From Pseudomonadota bacterium (GTDB taxonomy: Bacteria; Desulfobacterota; Desulfobacteria; Desulfobacterales; JAHIVH01), in assembly GCA_018816735.1 (NCBI GenBank), contig JAHIVH010000073.1, forward strand, positions 84,101 through 148,100: a stretch of DNA of 64,000 nucleotides. Reading direction: 5' to 3'. Shown here piece by piece: positions 34,315 to 42,458 of the stretch. Positions within the stretch are counted from its first letter, which is position 1. Each line of letters opens with the position of its first letter. The notes beneath the pieces are model-generated. The model was not told the origin of the DNA, made no database searches, and saw only the letters and a list, made by a program, of their open reading frames with translations. A program made the translations under genes and the position numbers.

Positions 34315-36570
34315 ATGATGCTTTTTTCAAAAGAACAGACCCGGAAAATCAACCGGATTTTTGAAACTGCCCATCAGTCAGGAAGAAACGTGCTGTTTGA
34401 ACACGAGGTCTATGGCATTCTTGATATTGCAGGCCTTGCAATTCCCCGTTTTAAATTTGTGCATAACCCGGATGAACTGGATGATAGCTGCTTAAACCAT
34501 TTCGGGCGTCATGTGGTCGTCAAAATCGTTTCAAAGGAGATCGTACACAAACAAAAATCAGGCGGTGTCAGAAAAGTCCGGAATGAAGACGTCCGGTATA
34601 TCCGGTTTACCATGAAAGAAATGGAGCGGACGGTCATTGATCATTACAAGAATGGCGAGAAACCCTCCATAGAAGGGTTCCTGATTGCAGAATATTTCCC
34701 GCACACACAGGCATTGGGGAATGAAGTATTTATCGGTATAAAGGAAGACACAGCTTTTGGGCCGGTGGTTATGATGAGCAAAGGCGGGAATGATGCCGAG
34801 TTTTTTTCCCGATACTATGATCCGGCGAATCTTTTTTTACCTCCTTTTGATTATGCCTATGCATTGGAAATGGTAAATACACTTAACATCAGGCATAAGT
34901 TTGAGGAGAACGGTCACCCGGAATATCTTGAATACTACGCCAAGGCCATGTCCATTTTGAGTTATTTGGCATATCAATACTCCTTTGTGGCAGAAGCAAA
35001 GCCGGCCTATCTCATTCGATCCATGGATATCAATCCATTCATTATCACGGAAGATAACCGGTTTGTCGCCATTGACGGGTTTGCAGAATTTATGCCCTAT
35101 AGCGAAAACACGAAAACAGTACCTGAGATTAAACTGAAAAATCTCGAAGGATTTTTTAAACCATCCGGTATTGCCATTGCCGGTGTTTCAAAGAACCTGG
35201 AAAAGATTAATCTGGGTCGGGATATCGCCCAGCTTCTTCATGACATGGGAAGAGACGATTTATATTTGCTGAATCCCGGGGGCGGAGAGATACTTATCGG
35301 GGATAAGGCGTACACATTATTTGAAAATCTCAATGCTTGTCTTAAAACCGGAAAAAAAAGTGTTGACCTGCTGGTTTATGCGGCTCCGCAACATTATCTC
35401 ATTGATTTTATCAAAAGCCTGCCCGCAAAAAACGCCCCCAAAGCCGTCATTCTGATTCCGGGTATTCCATCCGGCATGAATTACAGGGAATTTGAACACA
35501 GTATCGATGCGGTGAAACCTCCGGATCTTCGCATTATTGGCCCCAATTGCATGGGGGTTTATTTTGCCCCGGAGGGTCGCAGCCGGGGATTGAATACGCT
35601 TTTTATAGAAGAAGAAAGACTTGAGATCAGGCATTCCCGATTCAGCAATGCGTTGCTGTTAACCCAGAGTGGCGCCTTTTCGGTGACGGCGCTCGATAAA
35701 TTTCAACATTCGAGGCTGTTCAAGGCCGTGGTCAGTTTTGGCAATAAGTATGATGTGAAAATCACCGATTTTATGGTGTATTTTTCTAAAAACAGGCACA
35801 TTGACGTGATTTCACTTTACATTGAAGGGCTTGATTGTGGAGAAGGCCGCCAATTTTTTCAGATTGCAGGGAAAATAAAAAAGCCTGTCATCGTTTATAA
35901 AGCCGGTAAAACAGATGCCGGTGCAAAAGCGGCAGCTTCCCATACAGCCTCCATGTCCGGCAGTTATGATGTTTTCAGGGCCGCCTGTCTGCAGGCAGGT
36001 ATGATACTGGTTGAAAATATTGAAGATCATTATAATTTTGTTCAGATTTTTTCGCTTCTTCATCGCAGAAAACCGGTTAACAACAAAGTGGCAGGTGTGG
36101 TGAATGCCGGGTTTGAATCCACAGTGGGGGCAGACGAACTGATCAATCTGGAGCAGGCAGAGCTAAACGAAAAAACCGTCAGGCGTTTGAAAAAAATTAA
36201 TACCTTCGGGCTTGTGGATACGGGCTCTCCATTTCTCGATATCTCACCCATGGCAGATGACAGAATGTATGCGGATTTTGTTGAGGCGATTTTGCAGGAT
36301 GAAAATGTGGGGTCTGTTTTTGTGGCGATCGTGCCCCATACAGTGACGCTCAAAACATCACCGGAGTTATGCCATGACAGGGATGGGCTCGCGAACCTGC
36401 TGGTGGAACTCAGCCGGAAATACGATAAGCCGATGGTCATTTCTGTGAATGGCGGTCAGCATTACCTGGAATTTATATCCATCCTCGAAGAACAGGGATT
36501 GCCGGTTTATAATAACATCCGTTCAGCCATAAAATCCCTGGATCGGTTTGTTACCTATCATGTGGTATGA
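34315..36570 (+). CDS. ADP-forming acyl-CoA synthetase (acetyl-CoA synthetase-like), permuted single chain
   Basis: 752 residues. An ATP-grasp-like domain comes first (about 20-260: 'IPRFKFVHNPDELDDS', 'VVVKIVSKEIVHKQKSGGV', 'FLIAEYFPH'), followed by a CoA-binding Rossmann domain ('PSGIAIAGVSKNLEKINLGR', near 285) and ligase domains containing the phosphorylated His ('AKAAASHTASMSGSYDVF', near 545). In most bacterial members the CoA-binding part comes first, so this order is rearranged. The reaction would be acyl-CoA + ADP + Pi to acid + CoA + ATP, an energy-conserving step in anaerobes, or the reverse. Substrate unknown. The usual ATP-grasp catalytic residues are partly unclear, so activity is inferred. 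Confidence 0.8.
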   Translation: MMLFSKEQTRKINRIFETAHQSGRNVLFEHEVYGILDIAGLAIPRFKFVHNPDELDDSCLNHFGRHVVVKIVSKEIVHKQKSGGVRKVRNEDVRYIRFTMKEMERTVIDHYKNGEKPSIEGFLIAEYFPHTQALGNEVFIGIKEDTAFGPVVMMSKGGNDAEFFSRYYDPANLFLPPFDYAYALEMVNTLNIRHKFEENGHPEYLEYYAKAMSILSYLAYQYSFVAEAKPAYLIRSMDINPFIITEDNRFVAIDGFAEFMPYSENTKTVPEIKLKNLEGFFKPSGIAIAGVSKNLEKINLGRDIAQLLHDMGRDDLYLLNPGGGEILIGDKAYTLFENLNACLKTGKKSVDLLVYAAPQHYLIDFIKSLPAKNAPKAVILIPGIPSGMNYREFEHSIDAVKPPDLRIIGPNCMGVYFAPEGRSRGLNTLFIEEERLEIRHSRFSNALLLTQSGAFSVTALDKFQHSRLFKAVVSFGNKYDVKITDFMVYFSKNRHIDVISLYIEGLDCGEGRQFFQIAGKIKKPVIVYKAGKTDAGAKAAASHTASMSGSYDVFRAACLQAGMILVENIEDHYNFVQIFSLLHRRKPVNNKVAGVVNAGFESTVGADELINLEQAELNEKTVRRLKKINTFGLVDTGSPFLDISPMADDRMYADFVEAILQDENVGSVFVAIVPHTVTLKTSPELCHDRDGLANLLVELSRKYDKPMVISVNGGQHYLEFISILEEQGLPVYNNIRSAIKSLDRFVTYHVV

Positions 36571-36610
36571 GCCTGATGTAATAAAAATCATATTTGAGGA
36601 GAAGCATCTT

Positions 36611-36832
36611 ATGGCGATATGCACGGTTGTCAAATTTAAACCTTATCCGTTTAAGACAGGTGAGAAAATTCATATTGAAGACGGACCCAGAAAGGGGGAC
36701 TGGGAAGTGGCAGATGTGAGTGATCGCAAGGTCATCCTTCGGTGTCCGGTGTCAAAAAAGGAGTTTTCGTGGGATCGATTCTGCTATTTTACAGAATCGG
36801 TAACAAGTGATATGTGGCCTTTGGGTGACTGA
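36611..36832 (+). CDS. Conserved-looking hypothetical protein, 73 residues
   Basis: Starts at ATG 36611 with GAGGAG 9 bases upstream. It is a small beta-rich soluble protein: 'FKPYPFKTGEKIHIEDGPRKGDWEVADVSDRKVILRCPVSKKEFSWDRFCYF', resembling an SH3-like barrel ('GEKIHIEDGPRKGDWEV' as in KOW-type loops) with a well-formed hydrophobic pattern and two Cys. I do not recognise the family and assign no function. It follows the acyl-CoA synthetase after 40 bases. Confidence 0.65.
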   Translation: MAICTVVKFKPYPFKTGEKIHIEDGPRKGDWEVADVSDRKVILRCPVSKKEFSWDRFCYFTESVTSDMWPLGD

Positions 36833-36840
36833 TCATCACC

Positions 36841-36890
36841 AAAAACTGAAAAACCATCCCCTTTGATTGTATTTTTTTCAAAGGGGATGG
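36841..36890 (-). terminator. Intrinsic terminator for the minus-strand lipoprotein gene
   Basis: CCATCCCCTTTGA and TCAAAGGGGATGG form a 13-bp perfect stem (36854-36866 with 36878-36890). On the minus strand it is followed by TTTTTCAGTTTTT, so it ends the minus-strand gene; on the plus strand there is no T run. Confidence 0.8.
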
Positions 36891-36920
36891 CGTGAGTCGG
36901 TAAAATTTCTAAAAACCAGA

Positions 36921-37619
36921 TTATTCCGGAATATCCTCACTATAGGCTTCAATAGTGACATTATTATCGGTCGTGGCAATACCCAGATAGGTTGCGGTAA
37001 TTTTTGCAAGACCAGTGAAACTGTAGTCGCTGTCAGCAGTAAAGGAAAGCGCTTTGAATTTTGCATTTAACGTTACAGTACCGAATGTCATCGGAATCGA
37101 GTTTGCCGGCATCGTCGTTGCCAGATATTCTGCACCATCAATCGTACCTTCAATTACAGCATCATCATAGTCAGTAAGTGTCATTGTAAATTCATTGTCG
37201 ATCTGTTCAATATATGCTCTGATGACAACCGGTCCTCCACCGGCATTGAGCGCCACCGGGCTCGTCGCCTTTACGAGAAAAGATCCTGTGAGATCGTACA
37301 ACGGTGGCTCTGGCGGAATATATTCAGCGAAATTAATGGCGCTTAAATTGCTCAGCGATATGGATACGGTTCGTTTTTCCGGTGTAAAGACGACCTCATC
37401 ATAAGACGGTGTGACGGTAAATGTGCCCTGATTCAGATTGGCAAATGAATATTTACCATTTGCGTCTGTTGTTGCCACCTGTTCTGATGCACCGGTCAAT
37501 GTTACGGTTACACCTTCCATGGGATTTCCGTCACCATCTGTAACTGTACCTGAAATTGTACACCCAAGCGCGGTTAACATCATACCAACCATAAACAGCT
37601 TGAAAAAACCCTTAAACAT
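36921..37619 (-). CDS. Lipoprotein with carboxypeptidase-regulatory-like (CarboxypepD_reg) domain
   Basis: 232 residues from ATG at 37619, preferred because AGGAGGGG lies just upstream; a longer frame adds seven residues. Signal peptide 'GFFKLFMVGMMLTALGC' with lipobox (A-L-G-C). Residues ~25-95 form a CarboxypepD_reg/CnaB-like beta sandwich ('ISGTVTDGDGNPMEGVTVTLTG', 'TTDANGKYSFANLNQGTFTVTPS'). The C-terminal half is a beta-rich domain without a clear family ('LTGSFLVKATSPVALNAGGG'). Surface or periplasmic structural protein by inference. It is transcribed alone and ends at the strong terminator downstream. Confidence 0.75.
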   Translation of the reverse strand: MFKGFFKLFMVGMMLTALGCTISGTVTDGDGNPMEGVTVTLTGASEQVATTDANGKYSFANLNQGTFTVTPSYDEVVFTPEKRTVSISLSNLSAINFAEYIPPEPPLYDLTGSFLVKATSPVALNAGGGPVVIRAYIEQIDNEFTMTLTDYDDAVIEGTIDGAEYLATTMPANSIPMTFGTVTLNAKFKALSFTADSDYSFTGLAKITATYLGIATTDNNVTIEAYSEDIPE

Positions 37620-37640
37620 TTTCCCCTCCTCATGCGCCAT

Positions 37641-38009
37641 TCAATATGTTAATAATATGGACAAACAGCTTTGTTGTCTGTCCAGAAAAATATATGACTG
37701 TGTTCAGACGTTCCTGCCATATGGACCAAGTTTTTTTCATGAAGTGAATGTTATGGTTCCCTAATACCCGATTACTGTTTTCCTGTCAACATATTGGTTG
37801 AAAAAATAAACGCTGATTAGTAAATACGTTCATGAAATTTAAAAGTCAATAAAATCAAAAGTATATGTATATTTATGGCTGGTTGGAATAAAGATCGCCT
37901 GAAATATTGACAGCATTCCGGTTTTATAAGATAAATCACTAAATCATGAGCTGTCGATACGCCAGGTGGAGGCAGATACAGGCTTGAAACGATAAGGAGG
38001 CGTTTAAGT
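37641..38009. other. Intergenic region with a promoter for the basic small protein
   Basis: About 370 AT-rich bases between divergent genes. Apart from the promoter at 37907-37935 and the ribosome site of the next gene (AAGGAGG near 37995-38001), a weaker TTGAAA/TAAATA pair is visible near 37798-37826. No gene was found. Confidence 0.45.
37907..37935 (+). promoter_or_regulatory. Sigma-70 promoter of the ArfA-like gene
   Basis: TTGACA (37907-37912), 17-base spacer, GATAAA (37930-37935). Predicted transcript start about 70 bases before ATG 38010. Confidence 0.55.
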
Positions 38010-38288
38010 ATGGGAAAACAAAAGAAAAAAATTGTCATAAACCGGGAAGAATCCGATTTTAAGCCACGGGTGGGCCGGATTCCGATAGGAAAGCCAACCC
38101 AGGGCTTTCGGGATAAATCAAAATATTCCAGAAGACAGAAACACAAAAAGGGTATGGACCACAGTCCGTGCCCTTTTTATATCATGCCTGACAAAATACC
38201 GGATTCAGTGGGGCCGATGAAGTCAAGGCGTTTGATGTCTTTTGCCCCTTGGCGCACAAGCATATCGCTTAATGATTTTTCCGAATAG
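38010..38288 (+). CDS. Basic small protein, candidate ArfA/BrfA-type ribosome-rescue factor encoded by a non-stop transcript
   Basis: ATG 38010 has a strong AAGGAGG 9 bases upstream and a promoter at 37907. The first 48 residues are strongly basic: 'INREESDFKPRVGRIPIGKP' then 'FRDKSKYSRRQKHKKG', the last block resembling the basic tail of ArfA ('KGKGSYMRKGKH' in E. coli). From codon 46 the frame enters a 15-bp terminator hairpin (38145-38178) with no stop codon before it; the formal stop at 38288 lies 112 bases inside the convergent methyltransferase gene, and residues after ~57 look non-coding. The mRNA should thus end in frame near codon 56, giving a non-stop message. That is how ArfA and BrfA are made when trans-translation fails. 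Homology is by eye; role inferred. Confidence 0.6.
   Translation: MGKQKKKIVINREESDFKPRVGRIPIGKPTQGFRDKSKYSRRQKHKKGMDHSPCPFYIMPDKIPDSVGPMKSRRLMSFAPWRTSISLNDFSE
38145..38178. terminator. Bidirectional intrinsic terminator inside the ArfA-like frame
   Basis: AAAAAGGG-TAT-GGAC and GTCC-GTG-CCCTTTTT pair over 15 bp (two G-U in the plus-strand RNA) around the loop CACA, with U or A tracts at the base on both strands. It ends the plus-strand ArfA-like message within its coding frame, and the minus-strand methyltransferase gene, whose stop codon (38177-38179) overlaps it. Confidence 0.75.
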
Positions 38289-39178
38289 GACTGTCCGCCT
38301 TCTGTGCCAAGAAGCATGTTAAGAGAGAACAGTGCAGGAAAAAGAGGGCCATCCAGGGTGTTTTCAAGAATAAATTCATGGATGAATATTTTCCCTCCCG
38401 GTGACAGTACGGATACGGCTTTCTGAATAATATTTTCCGCATTTTCAGGACGTTCACCATGAAGAATATGAGAAAGCCATACAGCATCAAACTGCCCGAT
38501 TTCAGTAAACTCATCTTCCAGAAAATCACCTTCAATAAAATCGATTTTTTCAGATAATCCGAATCGGCCGATTGTTTTTTCAGCAAACGGCCGTGTTGTG
38601 GGAAGGTCATAGACAGACGCCATAAGACCGGGATTGGCCAGGCAAAAATGAATCGCATAGGTTCCGGGCCCCCCACCAAGATCAAGGAGGCGTTTTACCC
38701 CGGACAGATTGAGCTTTTCGGAAAGTGACGGCGCGATGGACATGGCATTGTTGAACATTCCCAAAAGAAAGCTTTCCCGATGGGCTTCTGTTGAATGAGA
38801 AGACCTTTCCCGGTTCGGTTTGCCGCTTATAAGGGTTTGATCCATATTAAGCCAGGATTCCGCCAGATTGTGATGGTGCATGATCATATATCCAACATAG
38901 GATGGTGAATTTTTTGAAAGGAATTTTATCGATTCGGATGTGTTTTTGTAATGGTCATTCTCTTTTAGTAATAATCCCATGGCCACCAGGGCATTTAAGA
39001 ACATGGTTACCGCTCTTGAATTTCCTTTGAGTTTCACGGTGAGAGTTTCCGCTTTCAGGGAATTCTCACCAATAAGAGAGAAAACATCAAGCTTAACTGC
39101 CGTATGCAGTGTGAATGTTTTCCAATAATTTCCGGATGTTTCCATGAGTTTTCCCGGGTGCCAGGTATTAGGGGTCAT
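38177..39178 (-). CDS. SAM-dependent O-methyltransferase (plant/hydroxyindole OMT-like)
   Basis: 333 residues. Residues ~10-100 form a winged-helix dimerisation domain ('LDVFSLIGENSLKAETLTVKL', 'AVTMFLNALVAMGLL'). The SAM motif 'RLLDLGGGPGTYAIHF' is near residue 165, the acidic residue in 'SVYDLPTTRPFA' follows, and 'FDAVWLSHILHGERPENA' near 235 plus 'LSPGGKIFIHEFILE' near 262 match the Methyltransf_2 family (acetylserotonin or CrtF-type). It methylates a hydroxyl of a small aromatic or isoprenoid molecule; the substrate is unknown. Monocistronic, opposite the condensation-fold gene across a 264-base gap. Confidence 0.85.
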   Translation of the reverse strand: MTPNTWHPGKLMETSGNYWKTFTLHTAVKLDVFSLIGENSLKAETLTVKLKGNSRAVTMFLNALVAMGLLLKENDHYKNTSESIKFLSKNSPSYVGYMIMHHHNLAESWLNMDQTLISGKPNRERSSHSTEAHRESFLLGMFNNAMSIAPSLSEKLNLSGVKRLLDLGGGPGTYAIHFCLANPGLMASVYDLPTTRPFAEKTIGRFGLSEKIDFIEGDFLEDEFTEIGQFDAVWLSHILHGERPENAENIIQKAVSVLSPGGKIFIHEFILENTLDGPLFPALFSLNMLLGTEGGQSYSEKSLSDMLVRQGAKDIKRLDFIGPTESGILSGMI

Positions 39179-39349
39179 TTTTTGGGTTTTCCTTTTTTTT
39201 TCCGGTTTGATAATTCAGATCGTCAATCCCGATATGTTTCATACATGCATGCCTTTCGTTAAACATAACGGATTTTTTTTGAAAATAATAATTGGACGAT
39301 CTGCCCGGAATGTTATGATGACAAGTTTAACCTGTCAATGGAATTTGCA

Positions 39350-39376
39350 CCCCCTATGATTACCAATTATGGGGGG
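39350..39376. repeat. Imperfect inverted repeat in the divergent intergenic region
   Basis: CCCCCTATGAT and the facing AATTATGGGGG can pair over 11 bases if G-U pairs are allowed, around a short TACCA loop, about 65 bases before ATG 39443. It may be an operator or a leader hairpin. Confidence 0.3.
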
Positions 39377-39442
39377 TAATAAATTTACGGTTGAAAAAAT
39401 GACAAATCAAATGATAAAGTCTCTGAAAATAAAATTTGAAAA

Positions 39443-40807
39443 ATGAACAGAGGAAAATTGAAACCGCAACGCTATATCAAACTTTCACAAACGGATTTAA
39501 TATTTCATTCCATGGCAGAGGTTTTTCCGTCTATAAGCATGCTGGTTACTCTCAGATTCAAGACGTTCCAGCCGGAAGAAGATATTAGAAATGCCATGCG
39601 GTATATGTTAACCATATACCCCAAGCTTCGATCTATCATGGTACCAACACTGTTCTCCTACAAGCTGAAAGTTTTTGATGACACGGATAGACAACTTGAG
39701 ACGCTTTTCGATCAGGTATTTCGGGTCATGCGTCATCTGGACCCTGATTCAGAAGATTATCTTGAAATGAGAAGGCAGATTTTTAATGAACCATTGGGGT
39801 TGACACAGGGATTGCCCATTCGGATCAGATACCTGGCTTATGGTGATATGCCCGTATTATTAATATCGATTCATCATCTCATTTCTGATGGCATTGGTTT
39901 TATGCACATGATCGAATCGTTGATGGCTTATTTAAATGGTAAAAGGCCGCCTTTAAATCCAGTTGACAATAGAAGTATCTGGCCATTTCTGTTAAAGAAA
40001 CCTTATTATAGACTTCCTTTGGAACTCTATAAATCCTTCAGAAAATTTCGCATGATCGAAAAAAAATTGAGGGATAACAGAATTGTAAATATTTCATCCA
40101 GACAGGTAAATTATTTTGGAACCTCGAATATTAAACAACATCTGTCCGTGCATCCACTTAAAACCGTTCTTCAAAAATCAAAAATGCTCAATGTGAGCCT
40201 GACAACGTTTATCATGACCGCACTGGTCTGTACGATTGCGAAAAAATATAATCAAAAGGAAGATGGAAATACAATTTCTATTTTAACGGCCATAGGCCTT
40301 AGGCAATTGTTTGAAACAAATCCACCCGTATTCGGCAACTATGTGAAAGCAAATCTGATCAATATTGATAAAAATCTTTGGGACAATAAAAAAAGCATAC
40401 TCAAAGAAATCAAATATCAACTCAATGATCGAATCATGGAAGTAAAAAATAAGGAATTCATGTATTCATGGCTGCGCGAAAGACTGGGGCTGCTTATTGG
40501 GAAAAAGAATATTGTCCGGGGCATTGTCAATGCCAAAAGGGAAGGGAAGCTGGAGTTTTCATGCCAACTGTCAACGGGTGGCAATATTGATAAAATAAAT
40601 TCCCATGGAGACAAAGCTCAGGTTATTGAGCTGATAGATGCTGTGCCCCACCATAAAATATTTACAACATTAACCAGTTTAAACGGCAGAATAAATATGA
40701 ATTTTTCATATCCCGAGGCGGATTTTACCCGAAAGGAAATTAAAGATTTCATTGCGTCATTTGATGCAGAACTGGGTATGTTGCTTGAACTGGACGTATC
40801 GTCTTGA
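39443..40807 (+). CDS. Stand-alone condensation-domain/acyltransferase (CoA-dependent acyltransferase fold)
   Basis: 454 residues. 'LLISIHHLISDGIGFMHMIE' near residue 140 contains the H-H-x3-D-G active-site motif of the condensation, wax-ester-synthase and papA-type acyltransferases, where the second His is the catalytic base. Another family block is 'NVSLTTFIMTALVCTIAKKY' near 255. There are no carrier-protein or adenylation modules and no membrane segments. It may esterify an acyl-CoA or acyl carrier to an alcohol or a lipid-linked sugar. It starts about 260 bases from the divergent O-methyltransferase, so the two could act on one product, but nothing proves this. Confidence 0.7.
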   Translation: MNRGKLKPQRYIKLSQTDLIFHSMAEVFPSISMLVTLRFKTFQPEEDIRNAMRYMLTIYPKLRSIMVPTLFSYKLKVFDDTDRQLETLFDQVFRVMRHLDPDSEDYLEMRRQIFNEPLGLTQGLPIRIRYLAYGDMPVLLISIHHLISDGIGFMHMIESLMAYLNGKRPPLNPVDNRSIWPFLLKKPYYRLPLELYKSFRKFRMIEKKLRDNRIVNISSRQVNYFGTSNIKQHLSVHPLKTVLQKSKMLNVSLTTFIMTALVCTIAKKYNQKEDGNTISILTAIGLRQLFETNPPVFGNYVKANLINIDKNLWDNKKSILKEIKYQLNDRIMEVKNKEFMYSWLRERLGLLIGKKNIVRGIVNAKREGKLEFSCQLSTGGNIDKINSHGDKAQVIELIDAVPHHKIFTTLTSLNGRINMNFSYPEADFTRKEIKDFIASFDAELGMLLELDVSS

Positions 40808-40936
40808 TTCTGCCCCATGAAGCCTGCTTTTAAAATATGGCAGGGTCAATTTTATCTCAACCTGCCGCAAAATGATAAATTAAACGTATATAGTGGCAAG
40901 CAAGAAACATGTGACACCTCTAAATGGAGAAAGCAT

Positions 40937-41797
40937 ATGATATATCCCGAGTTAAGGCGTGGGGCAAAAGGGGAAAAAGTAATTCTCCTGCAAACGCTGC
41001 TGAACCGCGCAGGCGCGATGTTGAATGCGGATGGCGACTTTGGGCTCGCAACAGAAAAGGGTATCTGTTACGCCCAGGATGTTGCGAATCAACCAGTGAC
41101 TGGTATCGTAAACCGCTCACTCTGGACCTGGCTGGAATCAAGACCTGAGCCGAGTTCTTTATTACCAACCAATGGTTTGGCGTTTATCGCACTGGAAGAA
41201 ACCGGAGGCTTGACCTATTATGAAACAAATACAAGATGGCCTCATTTTCCAGGTGAGGCAAGCGGTATCACTATCGGCGTCGGATATGACTTGAAGTGGA
41301 ATTCGGAACAAAATTTTCGATCCACATGGAGTGATTATCTTCTCCAAGATACCATTGATGAACTGGCTAAAGACATTGGAAAACGAGGCACAAAAAAGCG
41401 TGTAAATGAACTGCGCCAGCGTGGCATTGAGGTTCCGTTCAAATCTGCATGGCCGGTTTTTGCTGAAAAAACACTCCCTCGTTTTTATAGAGAGACGGAA
41501 TCTATTTATCCTTCTCTCGGGCATCTACCTGAATTATGTCGTTCCGTTCTGGTTAGCATCGTTTTTAACCGGGGTGCCAGTTTGACCGGTGACCGGCGAA
41601 AAGAGATGAAAAACATTCAGTCCATTTTATCCAGAGCAAGCCAGGAAGAGGGCTCAAAAGATGAGCAGAAAATGATCCTTGCCGATGTGGAGGACCAGAT
41701 CATTTCAATGAAAAGATTGTGGAATTCAGGCTCCGGATTAATTAAACGCCGTCAATCTGAAGCGAATCTCTGGCGTAAAGGCCTGGCGCTTTGGTAA
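40937..41797 (+). CDS. Peptidoglycan-binding, lysozyme-like muramidase (pesticin/GH24-type)
   Basis: 286 residues from ATG 40937 with GGAGA upstream; the frame is open earlier but not protein-like. Residues 5-70 are a PG_binding_1 domain ('LRRGAKGEKVILLQTLLNRAG', 'DGDFGLATEKGI', 'VTGIVNRSLWTWL'). Residues ~85 on form a lysozyme-like domain: 'IALEETGGLTYYET' with the likely catalytic Glu, 'SGITIGVGYDLKW' with Thr and Asp in the T4-lysozyme/pesticin arrangement, and 'SIVFNRGASLTGDRR' near 210. No signal peptide is seen, so export would need lysis, a type VI system or another route. It sits at the edge of an accessory region and may be a phage endolysin relic or an effector. Confidence 0.7.
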   Translation: MIYPELRRGAKGEKVILLQTLLNRAGAMLNADGDFGLATEKGICYAQDVANQPVTGIVNRSLWTWLESRPEPSSLLPTNGLAFIALEETGGLTYYETNTRWPHFPGEASGITIGVGYDLKWNSEQNFRSTWSDYLLQDTIDELAKDIGKRGTKKRVNELRQRGIEVPFKSAWPVFAEKTLPRFYRETESIYPSLGHLPELCRSVLVSIVFNRGASLTGDRRKEMKNIQSILSRASQEEGSKDEQKMILADVEDQIISMKRLWNSGSGLIKRRQSEANLWRKGLALW

Positions 41798-41841
41798 CAA
41801 AAACGAAAATGTCCGTCCAAGGTCGATAGGAGGTTTCTATT

Positions 41842-42261
41842 ATGGGCTTGAGTATCAGACAATTTTTTATTGACGAAGATGAAAAAATAGTACGAATTCC
41901 AGCAGCTCGCTTTGAAAGGATCAGAAACAGGGATTTTAAAGAGTCACTTCCGCAGTATAAGAATTCTCGTATCCGGTATGCAGAGATCATTTTGGAGCTC
42001 GAAAATAGAAAACCAGTCTCAATCATCCGTATTGCATACGGTTATTTACAATTTGATTCCCAAGGAAAAATTGACGAGAATTTTCTTGATCAAGAGAGGC
42101 AAGTCGCCATCAATATGATGCCATCTCTGGCAATGCCCGGAGAAGGAGATAACGTAATCTATGCAAGTAACAGATTTGCCAAGAAAAAATTCAAAAATGA
42201 ATTCACATGGAAACCATCATACGACCTTGAACAGGAAATCATTACAAAGGCGTTTGAATGA
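41842..42261 (+). CDS. Hypothetical protein, 139 residues, downstream of the muramidase
   Basis: ATG 41842 with TAGGAGG 7 bases upstream. A soluble, charged protein: 'MGLSIRQFFIDEDEKIVRIPAARFERI', 'QYKNSRIRYAEIILELENRKPVSIIRIAYGYLQFDSQGKID', 'NVIYASNRFAKKKFKNEFTWKPS'. The well-formed alternating beta pattern and good ribosome site argue for a real gene. I have a vague memory of similar hypothetical proteins scattered in proteobacteria, but no function. It begins 45 bases after the muramidase gene on the same strand, so an immunity or accessory role to it is conceivable and unproven. It ends facing the minus-strand HTH remnant, overlapping it by about 20 bases. Confidence 0.6.
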   Translation: MGLSIRQFFIDEDEKIVRIPAARFERIRNRDFKESLPQYKNSRIRYAEIILELENRKPVSIIRIAYGYLQFDSQGKIDENFLDQERQVAINMMPSLAMPGEGDNVIYASNRFAKKKFKNEFTWKPSYDLEQEIITKAFE

Positions 42262-42436
42262 AAGTCTGCTGACGCCCATTATTTTTTGATGCTTGCTCCT
42301 GGGTGAGCTTTTCAGTTTTGATGAATGTTTCAATTTCGGCCATCAAATGAGATTTGATATTCATTTTGGTTGATTGTGGCGCAGAAAAACCGAGATCCTT
42401 TAAATATATCTCCTCTTGATTCAATGATGTTTCCAT
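42242..42436 (-). pseudogene. Truncated XRE/HigA-type antitoxin remnant
   Basis: A 64-codon frame from ATG at 42436. 'MAEIETFIKTEKLTQEQASKNNG' is the first helix and a half of an HTH of the type 'L...I...I....LTQ.EAA..LG', preceded by 'YLKDLGFS' as in NadS/HigA-like antitoxins ('NVF.DLGF'). After 'ASKNNGRQQTF' the recognition helix and C-terminus are missing and the frame ends after seven unrelated residues. It lies just downstream of the YafQ-like toxin on the same strand. Probably a decayed second antitoxin module. Confidence 0.5.
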
Positions 42437-42458
42437 TCTTATTGTTATCGCCCAGTCA

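Noticed and set aside
36060..36440. 126-codon minus-strand frame inside the acyl-CoA synthetase
   Set aside because: Shadow of a conserved gene; no start signals.
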